Part shown: positions 1 to 54,109 of the stretch, piece by piece
Numbering within the stretch: position 1 is the first letter of the stretch
How the letters are laid out: each line of letters starts with the position of its first letter
Assembly: GCA_002007465.1 (NCBI GenBank)
Contig: LNAC01000065.1
Coordinates: forward strand, 2,447,804-2,511,803
Direction of reading: 5' to 3'
From: Ailurus styani
Taxonomy: Eukaryota > Chordata > Mammalia > Carnivora > Ailuridae
DNA: 64,000 nt
Translations under genes and position numbers: made by a program
The notes under the pieces: generated by a model
What the model was told of the DNA's origin: nothing
Databases searched by the model: none
Seen by the model: only the letters and a program-made list of their open reading frames with translations

Positions 1-244
1 TCATTTAGTCAGTGCATAGAGCATTTGCATAGGGAATACAAGTTGCTGAGATGGAAAGATACGTTTGAGATAAATTGTGGAGATTTTGAATGCTATGGAG
101 TAAAATTAGAGAACCATGGAAAATTGAGGCAGGAGAGTCCTTTAGGAAAGAATTCTTGAGGCATATTTTAGGAAGAATTTGGGAGTGAGGAGAACCAGTT
201 GAAAGATTATTACAGTGCTCCTGATAAATATTGAGGATTGTTGC

Positions 245-440
245 AGAAATCTCACCTGAGATCTTCTCTGGGAAGCTTTCTTAACTTCTTCCCCACTCTC
301 ATTAAGACTTGCCTGCCCCCTCTGCTCTAATGGACATTGTTTTTACTTGACTATTTTATTAGCTCTTAAAGGCAGGAGGTATGTCTTATTTTACTTTATA
401 TCTCTAATGTAAGGCATAGTACCAGTAAATGTTTGAATTA
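245..440 (+). repeat. L2 LINE 3'-end fossil
   Basis: Degenerate similarity to the L2 3' end: 'gcctgcccc...', 'agctcttaaaggcaggaggtatgtctta' type text and the terminal 'gcatagtaccagtaaatgtttgaatta'. Old and diverged. Confidence 0.55.
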
Positions 441-597
441 GGGGGAGATCCGGACCACAATTGTGTCTTTAGAAAGGAAAAGAAGAGTCCCCATAGAAGA
501 GCTGTATTAGAGGCAGGATGAACAGAATTTGACTTATGTGATTAAAAGAGTCCTTTAAGGATAAAGGAGTCCAAGATGATCCTATTATAATGCTGTT

Positions 598-795
598 GCT
601 GGTGAATACTTATTGAGCAGTTATTATGTGCTAGACACTGTTCTAAGTGCTTTACCTGTTTCTGTCCTTCACAATAATCCTATGAGGCAGGGTGCTACTC
701 AGCTTTACAGATGAAGGAACTAGGGCCAAGGTTACAAAACTGGTAAGTGCTAAAACCAGGAAGTCTGATTCCAGAATCTGTGCTCTTAAAAACAT
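598..795 (-). repeat. MIR SINE
   Basis: The reverse complement shows the MIR pattern. On + it reads 'gcagttattatgtgctagacactgttctaag', the 'cctatgaggcaggg' block and 'acagatgaaggaactagg'. Confidence 0.8.
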
Positions 796-3506
796 TTTAC
801 TACTTCCATATTATGAGTGATTGAGAGATACAATCCACTGTCAAAAATAAGGTCAATAGGAGAAGCTAGTTTGGAAGGAATTTTAAATATATTGAGTTTG
901 AGGAGCTTGGAGACATTCGGGTGAACATGTTCAGGAGGTAGTTTGAGAACAGTTTGGAACCCAGGAGAGGGACTAAGGTTGAAAATAAAGAATTAGAAGT
1001 CATCTCAGTACAATAAAGGTGTTGATGTGCTTCCTGTGGGAGAGATTGTTAAACTTGTGGAGATGTAAGTTGTTGCTTTAGAGGACACCACATCTATACT
1101 ATCTGCTTTCTCTATCCTGAGATAAATTTGTCTTGTATCTGCTTCTTTATTGTCCTAAGCTTCCCTTAATTTGCCCATTCACTTCTTGCTTTGGGGGCTT
1201 TTCATGTGGGTGAAGAATTGTGCTCTAGACTCCGAAAGATCTGAAAGCATCATTAATTTGTTGTTCTTTAGTTAAACATAGAAACCAAACCCAAGACAAA
1301 TAATATAGTCAGTTCTAGGTTAGGAAGAGGGAGAGGGAGAGGCTCAGCTTCTGAAGTAGTATTACATTTACTGTTTACTTGGACCACTAGTTTTAGAAGT
1401 TGGTTATTTTAAAAATCTTACTAAGTACTATTTTCATCTAACTCTTAAGAAGCTTAAAGAAGTTCTGTTTTGAATGCTGTGTAGTTGTAGCTGCTAATCA
1501 GTGGAACATGTCTGGTTTGCAGTAAATGTGACCAGTACCATCTTAGGTTAATTGAAATCAGCTGATGCATCTTCATAAGCTATGCTGTTATTTTTAAATC
1601 CTAGAAATGATGATTTGGATGTGGTGGCCTATAAGATTAAAGAAAGACTGTACTGTCTTAGCTGCTCTTGGATGCTTATTCTTCTGGGTGAACTTTAGAA
1701 TTATTTTTGGCAACCCCTACGCCCCCTTGCAAAAGATTTTCCTTTGGGATATCGAGCTGTTGAATGAAATTGCATTAAATATATAAATAAATTTGGATAT
1801 AATTGACATTGTCTTAATAATGGTTTTTTTCCATCCAGGAATATGAATCTTTTCAAAAGGTGACTTGAATAACAATCCTTCTGTAAAGTTTGTGTTTTCT
1901 TCACCTGGATTGTATACATTTCTTTTGTTGGTTTCTAGATGTTTTACACTTCTTGTGACTATTGCAGTTAGGATATCATTTTTGTTACTTAGCGTGTTAA
2001 TACTAGTATATTGGCAAGCAGTTGATTTTTTTTTCCTCTCAATCTGTTCAGCGTCTTGACTGAAAAATTTTTTTTCTTTTCGAAGAGTAGTTATTCTCTT
2101 GGATTTTCTAATTTCTAAGTGTGTGCAAATAGGCACATTTCAAACTGTTTCAGAATGTGTTTCAGAGAATTAAATTTAAATATTAAAAATTTTTTTCTTC
2201 TATACCATCTTGCCTTTTAAGAAAGGTTAGCTGTGAGGAGAAAGTGAATGAGGAAGGACACAATAAAGTTAGAGATAGAAAAAGATGGATAGAAAGAATA
2301 GTGATGGAAGGTATCTCAGCGCTTGGTTATCTTGAGCTTTTTTTGCTTAGGGCCCAGCACAGTGGAGTTCAGAGGAACAAATTGATTCAGAGTGAAAATC
2401 TGACCAGCTGTTCTTAGTCTTCAGTTTAGAGAAGGTAAATAAAGCAATACTGTGTGGGACTTAATGAGTTTTACTGTATTTGCTCTTTTATATATCTTAT
2501 AAATCTTCAGTTTTCTCTTAATTAATATTTGCATTTTATTTGAAATCTAGAACTTGGAGCTAGGGTCAGATATTTGTGGTGTTAAGATTCTTGGTTTCAC
2601 TTTTAACATTTGACTATACATAAAAATAAATAAAATCTCACTACCCAATACCTTGCAAAATAGAAACAGCTCAATGACAGAGTTAAATTCTGGGACTCCC
2701 AAGTAAAAATATCAGACAGATACCACATGTTATTTAGTTAATAGTCTTGCAGCTTGGCTTTTTTGTCCGCGTAGCGAAAAAACAAAATATTGTATGCCAT
2801 ATGTAATTTGATCTGTAGACCAATTAAGAAAAAATGAGATTTTAACAATTGACATTGTTGGAAAGTGCCATTATTTGAAGACTGAACTTCTGTGCAACAG
2901 TCAGCAGTAATGGCATGCTGAATTAGAAGTAGCCTCCTTAAAACAACTTGTGGTCAGCAGCGGATTTGATAAAAGCCTTTCGTTTTTCTTACACTATTTT
3001 TGCAGTGGCATTTGTACCTTTTACATTAAGGGTTTGTGCGTGCATTTTCTTGTTTCTAGAATCTGTTTCTTATATGACTGGGTAGTTGGTGGAAGGAGGG
3101 GACGTTTCTTTGCTGTATAACAAGAAGTTGCTGCTTTGTCAGTGTTGTGGCAGTAAACAGTGTATCTTATGACTTGGGAAGAGCTTTTGTATGAAAATTC
3201 TGTCCTAAAAATAGTGGTTAGGTTTCCAGTCTACAGTTTAAAAAGTTTATTCCTCAAATACATCCCGCTCTCATTTGTATAATATTTTTGCACATAGGCA
3301 TTCTGCATTTTAAAGAATTGACTTGCACATTTTTTTTGGATCACAATCTTTTTGTAAGTCCTAGATTTCCTTTGTTTGATTTTATTAACTGAGGAGAAAT
3401 CGCTACAAGTTTGGGAAGATTAAGTCTGTATAACTTGAGACATACTTGTTTTGTTAGCATAATACATTTTCAGATCATTTAAATATTGACTCTTTAATAA
3501 TTGCAG

Positions 3507-45365
<41,859 letters not shown>

Positions 45366-45744
45366 CATAAATTTTTAAGATGCTGTCACTTATTGGAAAT
45401 GCAATTTTGTTTTGTGCCTGAATGGTCTGTTTTTTTAAAAAAAAAACCCAACAAAAAATCAAATGAAAGAGCATTCCTGGATTTTTTGTTTGTTTGTGAA
45501 TGCATGTGTAAACTCATGAGTAACTGCATCTGTAGACCTGTCATTGTTTTATATTGTATAAATTACTTTTGTTGTGGCTGTTTCTCAAGATGAAATTTTT
45601 ATTGTGCTAATGAATTTCATCAGAAATGTGTATAATGGATCTGCTGGCAGTAGTAGTATTTTGTTTTAGGATGTTGTGACTTAGCAAAAATAATACAGAT
45701 GTCTTCCCCCCTTTTGTAGCTTTGACAATTTGAATTAGATTTCA

Positions 45745-45750
45745 AATAAA
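45745..45750 (+). promoter_or_regulatory. U2SURP: Proximal polyadenylation signal AATAAA
   Basis: AATAAA about 380 nt after the stop, followed about 20 nt later by a GT/T-rich stretch (tgttgtttttttg). A good proximal site, predicting a short-3'-UTR mRNA. Confidence 0.7.
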
Positions 45751-47041
45751 ATCTGAACAGAAAACTATAATGTTGTTTTTTTGCCCTATTGGTGACATCA
45801 AGTCCCTTAAGGTCCTGCTAAGTGAGTTTAGCACTTCTGGTGTGTTTCTTATACTTAATGCACTTTATAAGCTCCATTGTTCAAGTAGCTGAAGTTTGAT
45901 ATTTACTAAGATGACTATCAAAATTAAGGGACCCCTGAGATTCCTGTTTGGTAGGTTTGCCGACCAACTTCTTCGATAAGGCTGTCTTGGGTACTACAGT
46001 ACTCAGAGATCAAAAGACTAGGGAAAGGTGGCATGGTCGTTTTTGTTAATGGAATGCCTGGCTAAAATATTTTTTTCTTTTATCAAAGAAGCAATATGAT
46101 TTCAGTGTACTCAGCCTATGTCCTGAGCAACTATTTATTTTTAGGGAAAAATTAAATCTCCATCTTTTGGTTTCATCTTCTATCATGAAAGAAGTTTATT
46201 TATAAAATAAATTTCTAAAAAGAGTTGGCCATAGAAGTTTTTTGTATAATTGCCCTTTTATAGCCCTCTGTAGGTTATCTTTCAAACACTGGTATCAGTA
46301 TATGTCTACAAAGTTCTGTTTAAAGCACCTTAGTTCTTTTGTATTTTGTTTTTTTGTTTTTTTAAGAATTGAGTTTTAGCTTTAGCTTTAAGTAAAGCTT
46401 AAAAGTAAAATAGTTTTCAGGAAACTTAACATCCAGTGGTTTGTAAATTCAAGGTGCAAAAAGTTTAGTTTGCAGAGTTAAAATCTGTTACACAGTGGGA
46501 ATAAAATTGCTGCAATATGCGGAAGAAATAAGAAAACTTGTGTAATGTTGGTCATAATATTGCTATCAATATAATGTAATAAAGGGTTATGTAGGCTTGA
46601 ACTGACACTACTACTATTTGTGAATCTTTTAGTTTTTCTGGACACTTTATGCAGTGGTTTGATGTTTTGGGTTTTTTCCCCCTCCTTAATAGAGAGCATA
46701 GAAAACCATTCTAATAATGGATTGTTTTGAGTTTCCTTTTTAAAACTATATTTTCAACTTGCTTTATTTAATGTTGCCTAGTTAGAAAATAAAATAAGCT
46801 GTACCAATGATATGGGGAATAAGTATATTAGCTGGCGGTGAGGTGTGCTATTTCCAAACTGGGCAAACCGACAGCAGCTTTACAAATGAGCCAATCCGAT
46901 TATTTGACGAATGGTTCTCACCAACATGCAATATTGCTTCAAAGTTATTCCCTCGTTGTTCACTCTTTTGTTTGTCCATATGTTCAGGAATGTTAACTCC
47001 TAAATGTTGCTCAGAATAATTAAACGTGAACATTTGGTGCT

Positions 47042-47113
47042 GGTTTTTAAAAACCTACAGATATAGCCATTTTTAAAGGTTTTTAAAAACCTACAGATAT
47101 AGCCATTTTTAAA
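47042..47113 (+). repeat. Perfect 36-bp tandem duplication in 3' UTR
   Basis: Two identical adjacent 36-bp units, 47042-47077 and 47078-47113. Each begins with the 14-bp perfect palindrome ggtttttaaaaacc. Identity suggests a recent duplication. Confidence 0.95.
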
Positions 47114-47465
47114 GTGTTTTTTCTCCCCTATTGATAGCCTGGGGGGAGGAATTTTATATATTACCTTTCTTTGCAAAAAATAACAATAATGTTGAGTTCC
47201 TGGTGATTTGGGCATTCCATCATTAATTGGTATCTAGAATAGGCTTAGAAATAATTGGGCAGGTAATGATTTTTGCAGTGAAATTACAAGGAATGCTTCT
47301 TTCTCTAAAAAATATTCTGAAGAAGGAGGAGTGGGTAGAAATTGTTAGGTCAGTTTTGGGTGCTTATTTGTAGAATTTTTCCTACTGCAATGGAATTAGC
47401 AGTTCTTTTAATGTGGATCCAGATACCAATGAATATCTTAAGGAGGATAAGACTGGCTTCCTTTT

Positions 47466-47481
47466 GGGTGGGTGGGTGGGG
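47466..47481 (+). other. G-quadruplex motif (loops 1-1-1) in 3' UTR
   Basis: GGGTGGGTGGGTGGGG lies on the mRNA-sense strand: four G-runs with single-T loops, a class expected to fold very stably, particularly in RNA. It lies about 2.1 kb after the stop codon. Confidence 0.85.
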
Positions 47482-49448
47482 ATTGCTTAAGCTTGATAGA
47501 ATACGTATTCTGTAAAGTTTACTAGTGTGTGTATTAGATTGTATTGGATTTTTTTTTTTCTGGAATTGCAAACAGTTATTTCCAGTTTTACTTAATGAGA
47601 AAATATCTAGAGTAAGCCTGTTTAATTCTTTATGGATTCTATGAAAGTTTAACAGGATCAGAAATTGGTGAATTCTAAGGAGGGAGATACTTTACCATTT
47701 TTTTTAAAGAGCATATTATTTATTCATGTTTCACATCTAAAGTGCACTCTTTGTTAGATAGCAGAATTTCTCCAGGTTGACTAAAGTGCTCTTAGGATAA
47801 CTTTCTAGTTACAAGAAATACCCTGGTCCAGCTCTGTAATAGACGGTTATTATGCTCTACCATGGCTATAAATAAGAGGAAATCCTCTGTTACCAACTCT
47901 TCTCACAAAGGGCGTGGCTTAAACTCTTTACCTAACATTTATACACAGGGATTTCTTACCAGGTTAATACCATTTAATTTCCTCCTACACTGAGAGAAAG
48001 TCAATAAATGGTGGTCTGTTTCTTACCAAAGAGAGACCTATGACTGAAAAAGGATCATGTTTGTATATCTTTTCTGTGACATTGTATTTCCTTATTACCA
48101 TTAGTTAAGCATATGGGCATTTCTAAACTGTAACACGTTGAGAAGTTAGAGATTAAAGAACTAAAACAACAAAAAGCCCTGACCCAAAAGAATGCTTTTA
48201 CGATGCTCAGAATGTTCTTGGCTTTTCTGCTAAAGTTTGCAGAAATTACTAGACACTGACCTAATTTTTCTTTATTGCAGACCATTCCTGTGAGCTAACC
48301 CTGAGACTTTTATCCGAATTAAAGAATCTTAGAAGAAATACTTACTTATGACTTCTGTATTCTTTCTCCAAATTTTAATAGCCTTGAGAATATTTTCAGG
48401 AAGTTCCAATCATGATTTAAGTTTATTAGACATGTTTCTACACATTTGCCTTTGCGATCACATAAATTCTGATGTGGCCATGATAATAGCCTATCATTAT
48501 GATTATTAAAAAATGAGAGCAAATAAGTCCTTGTATTGCCAAAGTGACTTAAGCTATTCTGATGACCACAACAGTGTGATTTCTTCAACAGAGGTTGTTT
48601 TTTTTTTTTAATAAATAGTACCACTTTTCTAAGCCTGTACATTTACAAAATTTGAGCTTTTTTCTTTGTCATTTTCCTTTTATACTTTCATGGAAAAGCA
48701 AATCACCGAAAATTCAGTTCAGATAGTAATGAAGACACTAGTCTAAGTTTAAAAGAACACGTGACTGTTAAAACAAAGTGCTTGGTTTCTTCCTATTTCA
48801 CATGCAGGTTTTAGACATATTGTAGAGGGTATTTAATTTGTTGCCCTTTTGGCTTTTTTTCTTCATTTTTGTTATCAACTTCCCAGGATTTAGATGATCC
48901 ACAAATGCAGATCCCAGGGGAAGTGTTGTGATGATAGACTAAAAGGTGGGAATGTGCTGCTGTTCGGAGTGAGCCATGTTCCATTGTTGAAAATTCAATG
49001 CCTCAGTGTTTATTCAGTACCACCTCATGGAGCTTCGGTGTAAATGGATTATGTGTATAATTGGTTATTTATATAGTTTTATAGCTCTATAGATAAAATG
49101 CCCTCATTCATTTTCACATGTAATTGTGCTTGGAGTATTTGTTTTCTCCTTTTACTTCAACAGGCTCTTGTATGTTACATCTCTGGTGATTCGAAATATC
49201 AGGAAAGACAATTTTTCAGGAATGAGAATAATATAGTTGAAATCAGCTCAGCTGAAATATTTTACAGCAAGACAATTTCTTTTGGATGAATGGATTCCAT
49301 AATTTAGTTACTCTTGATGTAAGGATCAAGTTTATTGTGGAGCTGCTTTCCAGACTGTCACTTTATAGTTTTTCTACATAAAGATTATATAGTTGCAAAG
49401 GTTGTGGAATTTCCTTTTGTTGTTGTTTTTTGACTTTTAATTACTTTA

Positions 49449-49454
49449 ATAAAA
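49449..49454 (+). promoter_or_regulatory. U2SURP: Distal polyadenylation signal AATAAA
   Basis: AATAAA followed by acgttgttttc. One of two strong-looking distal signals near the end of the repeat-free 3' UTR. Confidence 0.45.
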
Positions 49455-49627
49455 ATACGTTGTTTTCATAGCAAACTTTAGCCTGTTCATGTAATTTTCT
49501 CCATGTAGTTTTTCAAATGCAAGCCCAGTAAACCATGTCTGGTTTTCAGCAGCTTTCTCAAGTGAAATAAGTGATGTGTCACATTTATCAGTTGTAGCTA
49601 AAATGTTACATTTTATATGTTTAACCT

Positions 49628-49633
49628 AATAAA
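49628..49633 (+). promoter_or_regulatory. U2SURP: Most distal polyadenylation signal AATAAA
   Basis: AATAAA followed by T-rich and gatgtttctcttg sequence. Old L1-like sequence begins soon after, so this is the probable 3' end of the long transcript. Confidence 0.5.
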
Positions 49634-49699
49634 ATATTTTCATGATAGATGTTTCTCTTGATTAGGAAATTTTATTGTTGGTTCCCCCTTTTTTGAAGG

Positions 49700-50195
49700 G
49701 TTATTTTCCATTTTATTTCATTGGGCAAGATTTGAAACATACAAAAAAGAGTAGGACAAACACCCCAAATATCTATCAACTTGCATGTATGTATTGCTAA
49801 ATGTTTCCTTTTTAAAACCTGATATAATCATAATATCATTATTACATTAAAAATAATTCACTGATTTCTTTTAAAATTAAAAAAATTTTAATTATGATAA
49901 AATACTCATAACAAAATATACCATCTTAGCCATTTTGGGGGGAATAATCCAGTAGGATTAAGTGTGTTCACATTGTGCAGCCAGTCTCCAGAACTTTTAA
50001 TTGTACAAAATTGAAACTACAACAATCAAGCAACTCCTCATCTCCCCACCCCACAACTATTTTACTTTTTATTTCTGAGAGTTTGACTACTCCAGATAAG
50101 TGGACTCAGGCAGTATTTGTCCTTTTGTGACTGGCATAATTCACTTAGCATAATGTTCTCAAGGTTCATCCATGTGGTAGCATGTGCCTTGGTTC
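49700..50195 (-). repeat. Old antisense L1 fragments
   Basis: 'tatgataaaatactcataac', 'accatcttagccattttgg', 'cagccagtctccagaacttt' and 'cataatgttctcaaggttca' match an old L1 3' end in antisense. 49730-49860 may be a second older piece. Confidence 0.75.
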
Positions 50196-50198
50196 TTT

Positions 50199-50397
50199 TT
50201 TTTTTTTTTTAGATTTTATTTATTTGTCAGAGAGAGAGAGAGAGAGAGCACAAGCAGGCAGAGTGGCAGGCAGAGGCAGAGGGAGAAGCAGGCTCCCCGC
50301 TGAGCAAGGAGCCCGATGCGGGACTCAATCCCAGGACCCTGGGATCATGACCTGAGCTGAAGGCAGCTGCTTAACCAACTGAGCCACCCAGGCGTCC
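50199..50397 (-). repeat. CAN-SINE
   Basis: Poly-T, 'agattttatttatttgtcag', (GA) tract, 'cgatgcgggactcaatccca' and the head 'ccacccaggcgtcccc'. Near-identical flanks cttggttcttttt / cttagttcttttt. Confidence 0.93.
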
Positions 50398-50939
50398 CCC
50401 TTAGTTCTTTTTTTAAAACCTACTTTTTCTTTAAAGTTTCTCTATCTCCTTAGAGAATTTGAAAAGGATTTTCCCCAAATGGCACATTAGCATTTTCTAT
50501 TTTGAGTAAAAACTTCAAAAGAAAACAAAGTAATACCAAGTATATATGCCAGCTACTCCACACCACTTTACCATTTTTATCACTTTTTTATGCTATGTCT
50601 CTTAATGGTTATGTATAATTTCACATCAACACTTCATAGCATGGGGTACAGAGTATACTTTCAGAGCAAGCTATGTGATTTTGAAATTGTATTAATACTC
50701 ATGATTTTTTCTCTTTTTTTTTTAGTTATTGCCTGATGAAAAGGAAACTAAATTTTGGCATTTAGTAAATGTATTTGGATTAGGTATTTGCCACAAAGAA
50801 GAAAAACCCCATTCTCATTTCTTTTAAGTTATTTTACCCAAGGAAAACAAAACTTCAAACAGTTTTAGTGTAAGAAGCCTGCTTTTTGATTTTTTTAATG
50901 TTCAGTGATTTATTGCATGTATGCTTTTTGATTTTGATT

Positions 50940-51117
50940 TTTTTATTTTAAAGATTTTATTTACTAGAGAGAGAGAACACACAAGCCAAGGGGAAGGGCA
51001 GAGGAAGAAGCAGGCTCCTCAAGGAGCAGGGAGCCCAACATGGGACTTGATCCCAGAACCCTGGGATCATGACCTGAGCTAAGGCAGATTAATTAATCGA
51101 CAGCCACCCAGGCATCC
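50940..51117 (-). repeat. CAN-SINE
   Basis: 'aaagattttatttactagag', 'ggagcccaacatgggactt', 'gatcatgacctgagct' and the head 'cagccacccaggcatccc'. More diverged than its neighbours. Confidence 0.9.
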
Positions 51118-51149
51118 CTGCCTTTTCATTTTTGAATGAGACGTGGCAT

Positions 51150-51345
51150 GGCCTAGTGTGGAGTGAGAGGAAGAGCCTGGACTGTGGAGCCCTATTTGGA
51201 CTGGAATACCAGCTATGCTCTACTATTAGCTGTGTCATGTTTTGGAATCTAATTTTCTCACTTATAAAATGAGTAATAACCTTGGGTGTTTATCGTAAGA
51301 GTGAAATCACATCTAAATCATGGACACATAGTTGTTAGCAGAATT
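51150..51345 (+). repeat. MIR SINE
   Basis: 'gagcctggactgtggagccc', 'gaataccagctatgctctac', 'tagctgtgtcatgttttgga' and 'ctcacttataaaatgagtaa' in MIR order. Confidence 0.85.
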
Positions 51346-53999
51346 TAAAATGAACAGTATTCCTGAAAGCTAATGATGGGAACATCTTCCAGCTAAAAGC
51401 AGTAGCAACAACAATCCCATAGCATTGTAATAGAATTTATAAACTCACATTGGGGGTATGTTGGTTTATTGCACACTGACATTCTGCTGTCCCAGTTATA
51501 CATATGACATTGTTAATCATTTAAGAAAACATTTTTTATTAACTAGGTTTTTAAAAATACCTACTAGTTGTCATTTATTATTGTAGAACCCCATGATCAA
51601 ATTTTATGAAAGGAAGCTCAAAGGAAAATCTAAGTGTGAACAACTTGAATAGGATATATGGGGAAGGAGCCTGGAGAATAATATGAAATATGTATGAAGC
51701 ACTAGAGTTTTTGCCCAAGTTCAACGTAAAACATATAAAAATAAATCACCAATTACCAGAACTGAGCAGTCATGTGGGCATTCTCACAAAATGAGTGGGC
51801 GGAGAACAGTATTTCGAGAGGAGACAAAAAAGAGGGTTACTGATGTGAGTGGACTTGGCCTCTTGTATTTGGTATATACTTGTGTGCTGCTGTTCTCAGA
51901 CTATGCAGAAATAAGTAACGTGCCCTAAACAAGACTGGAGAACTGAGACTAGAATTTGAAAAGGAAATTACACTTCAAATTCTGCTAAAAAAAAAATGGC
52001 TTTGTAGTAATGTCCTTGGGACATTTGTAAAACTCTTTGCAGTTCTTGCAACTGCACAAACATGAATCTGGAAAAGCAAAACTTTGATTCAAAGCACCGT
52101 TTGGTCCTCCATAAAGCTGAAACATTGAAATTGAAAAGGATAAGCACCTCACTATACATTGGCTACTTTAGCAGCTAAAGAGTCCTATTACATGAAGTGC
52201 TATTAGAAGATTTTTCTTGTTTCAGCATATTTTGTTTTATTGGGTTGCAATAGCTATTAGGTGTGACCAGTTCGCTAACATTTTATCAAAGGATCTGTTC
52301 ACTTACTTCTGGAGAAGTAAACTATTTGAGTCTAATATAGGCCTCCCTCACAGGGTGTGGTGAAGTATCAAAACTCAAGAGGTATTCGAAGTAGATTTTT
52401 TATCTTTATGTTCTCTGATCATAACATTCGGCTAATGTGAATTTCAACTCTCAAGATCACGTATTATGTGTACCCTTGGGTGCTACTTTGTAGGGTGCTT
52501 ATCCACAACTTCTGATATATCCCATCTTATTTTAAGAATATGTCCTCCCCAGAAAAATCTGCAGCGTGTCCAGCTCTGTGCCAAATACTATATATGTGTA
52601 AGTGCCACCAAGCAGAAATATCACTCATCAAGTACTTAAGAGGCATCAACCTCTAAAAATACTGGTTTAATTCTGAATTGATTGCCCTAAAAGCATAGTT
52701 TTTTTTTTATTTAAAGAGCAAATGTATGGTAAGTCTTTAAGCAGGGAATGATCTGTTTACCTGTTTATTCTCCCGATTCACGTGGAAATTGTCAAAACCT
52801 CTTGGAATATTCTTCATTTGCATGTATTTTGTAATGAAACCTAGTATATTCTTTACTCCGTCTGTTATATAATAAAACCATGGCAAACAATGTATGAAGA
52901 ATGAGAGAAAGGTTTGGTGCTGAGAAAGACTCTCTCCCTGCTGTGTATTTCAGAGCTTATAATACTATCGGTGATAAGGTGCAGAATTCCACTATCTAGG
53001 TCTCTTTAGTATTTGTAGAACAGCTTATCTTATAATATTCTTCATGATTAATCATGGTACATAAACTGATAGTTGTCCTACCCAGTGAAGAGTTTAAATG
53101 ATTCTCTTCAAGTGCCATAGCCTATCACATTGGAATTCTTAGCTACGTAGATCACCACCTCCTCATAGCTTTCTTTGTACCTCATCTGTCCTTACATAAC
53201 TTGGGTTATAGGAAAAAAATCCTTCCATTTATTTTTAGTGCCTGAGTACTCTAATGCCTACACCTCTTTATCCTTGACTTTGACCTTTTGTCAGTTTATC
53301 CTGATGTGTCCTTTACATGCACCCATTGGGGGTCCAAAGGCCCTTGAGGACCTTGCAAATCTTCCTTTGTGTGGAAGATGGTTTACCTCTGTTGAAACAG
53401 ACCCTTTTGATGAGAATGGAGGAGGCTTTAATGTGCTTTCAGCAGAAATAGAGGACTTGTTCTGCCCTCCTTACCTCCTCTGGTTGACTTGTGCTTTTTG
53501 TTTCCTCCCCACTTTCTCTCAAGCTTTTAGTTCTTTCCTTGCAGGACGTGTTGCAGACAACAAAGTATGGTAAAATATCTGATTTTGGCTAAAGTGATAC
53601 TTCTTGCTGATTAATTTGTGCAGATCCTTACCTTTGACCAAAATACTGTCTGATGCCAGGAGAAAGACCAGGGCAAGGACATCAAATATTAGACATAATC
53701 ACTTCCATAATCTCTTGTATGAATGAGTCCAGTTGTCAAACCCCAAGACCAGAGAGCTCTTTGGATATTTTGGATGGAACATAATTTCTAAAGATGCATT
53801 TCTGACCTTGATCATCTTTAATAAATCTAGATTAGTTCCTACAGGTCTTGACAGGCAGAAAGTTTACAGAAGCAGAGGGCTTCCTGGAAAATCTAGCTCT
53901 TTGTATTCCGTGACTCAGAAGGACTTGGCCAACCATACACCATAATAACCAGATTCCAAAGACCCAAAGACTCCCTTCAGCCTTCCACTATCACAAAGC
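51346..53999. other. Intergenic, nothing recognised
   Basis: 2.65 kb downstream of U2SURP with no repeat or gene I can name. The 132-codon frame at 53175-53573 shows no family motif and starts in low-complexity sequence; I treat it as chance. Confidence 0.5.
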
Positions 54000-54100
54000 A
54001 TGGGTTCTGATCACTTTCCAGCTGTGTGGCCTTGGTCAAGATGCTTACCTAAGGCATTTCGGGCCCATTTCCTCATCTGCAGCATGAGTGTGCCAGCCAC
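54000..54100 (+). repeat. MIR core fragment
   Basis: 'ctgatcactttccagctgtg', 'tggccttggtcaagatgctt' and 'cccatttcctcatctgcag' match the MIR centre. Confidence 0.75.
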
Positions 54101-54109
54101 TTGTTACAG

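Larger units (their letters stand above)
1..3506 (+). other. U2SURP: U2SURP intron 1 (3' part)
   Basis: AT-rich intron between the off-window first exon and exon 2. It holds an L2 3' end (about 245-440) and a MIR (598-795). I see no exon or further recognisable element in 800-3506. Confidence 0.7.
45366..49650 (+). other. U2SURP: U2SURP 3' untranslated region (long form)
   Basis: About 4.3 kb after the stop, AT-rich, with several AATAAA signals and no recognisable SINE, L1, MIR or L2, in contrast to the introns and the flank. It contains a 36-bp tandem duplication (47042-47113), a G-quadruplex motif (47466-47481) and scattered ATTTA elements. The long extent is inferred from the last strong signal at 49628 and from my recollection that the human mRNA has a multi-kilobase 3' UTR. 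Confidence 0.65.

Noticed and set aside
46375..46410. Inverted agcttta / taaagct in the 3' UTR
   Set aside because: Only seven base pairs with a two-base loop, expected by chance in AT-rich DNA.
53175..53573. 132-codon open frame downstream of U2SURP
   Set aside because: No recognisable domain or splice context; amino-acid composition looks like translated non-coding DNA.
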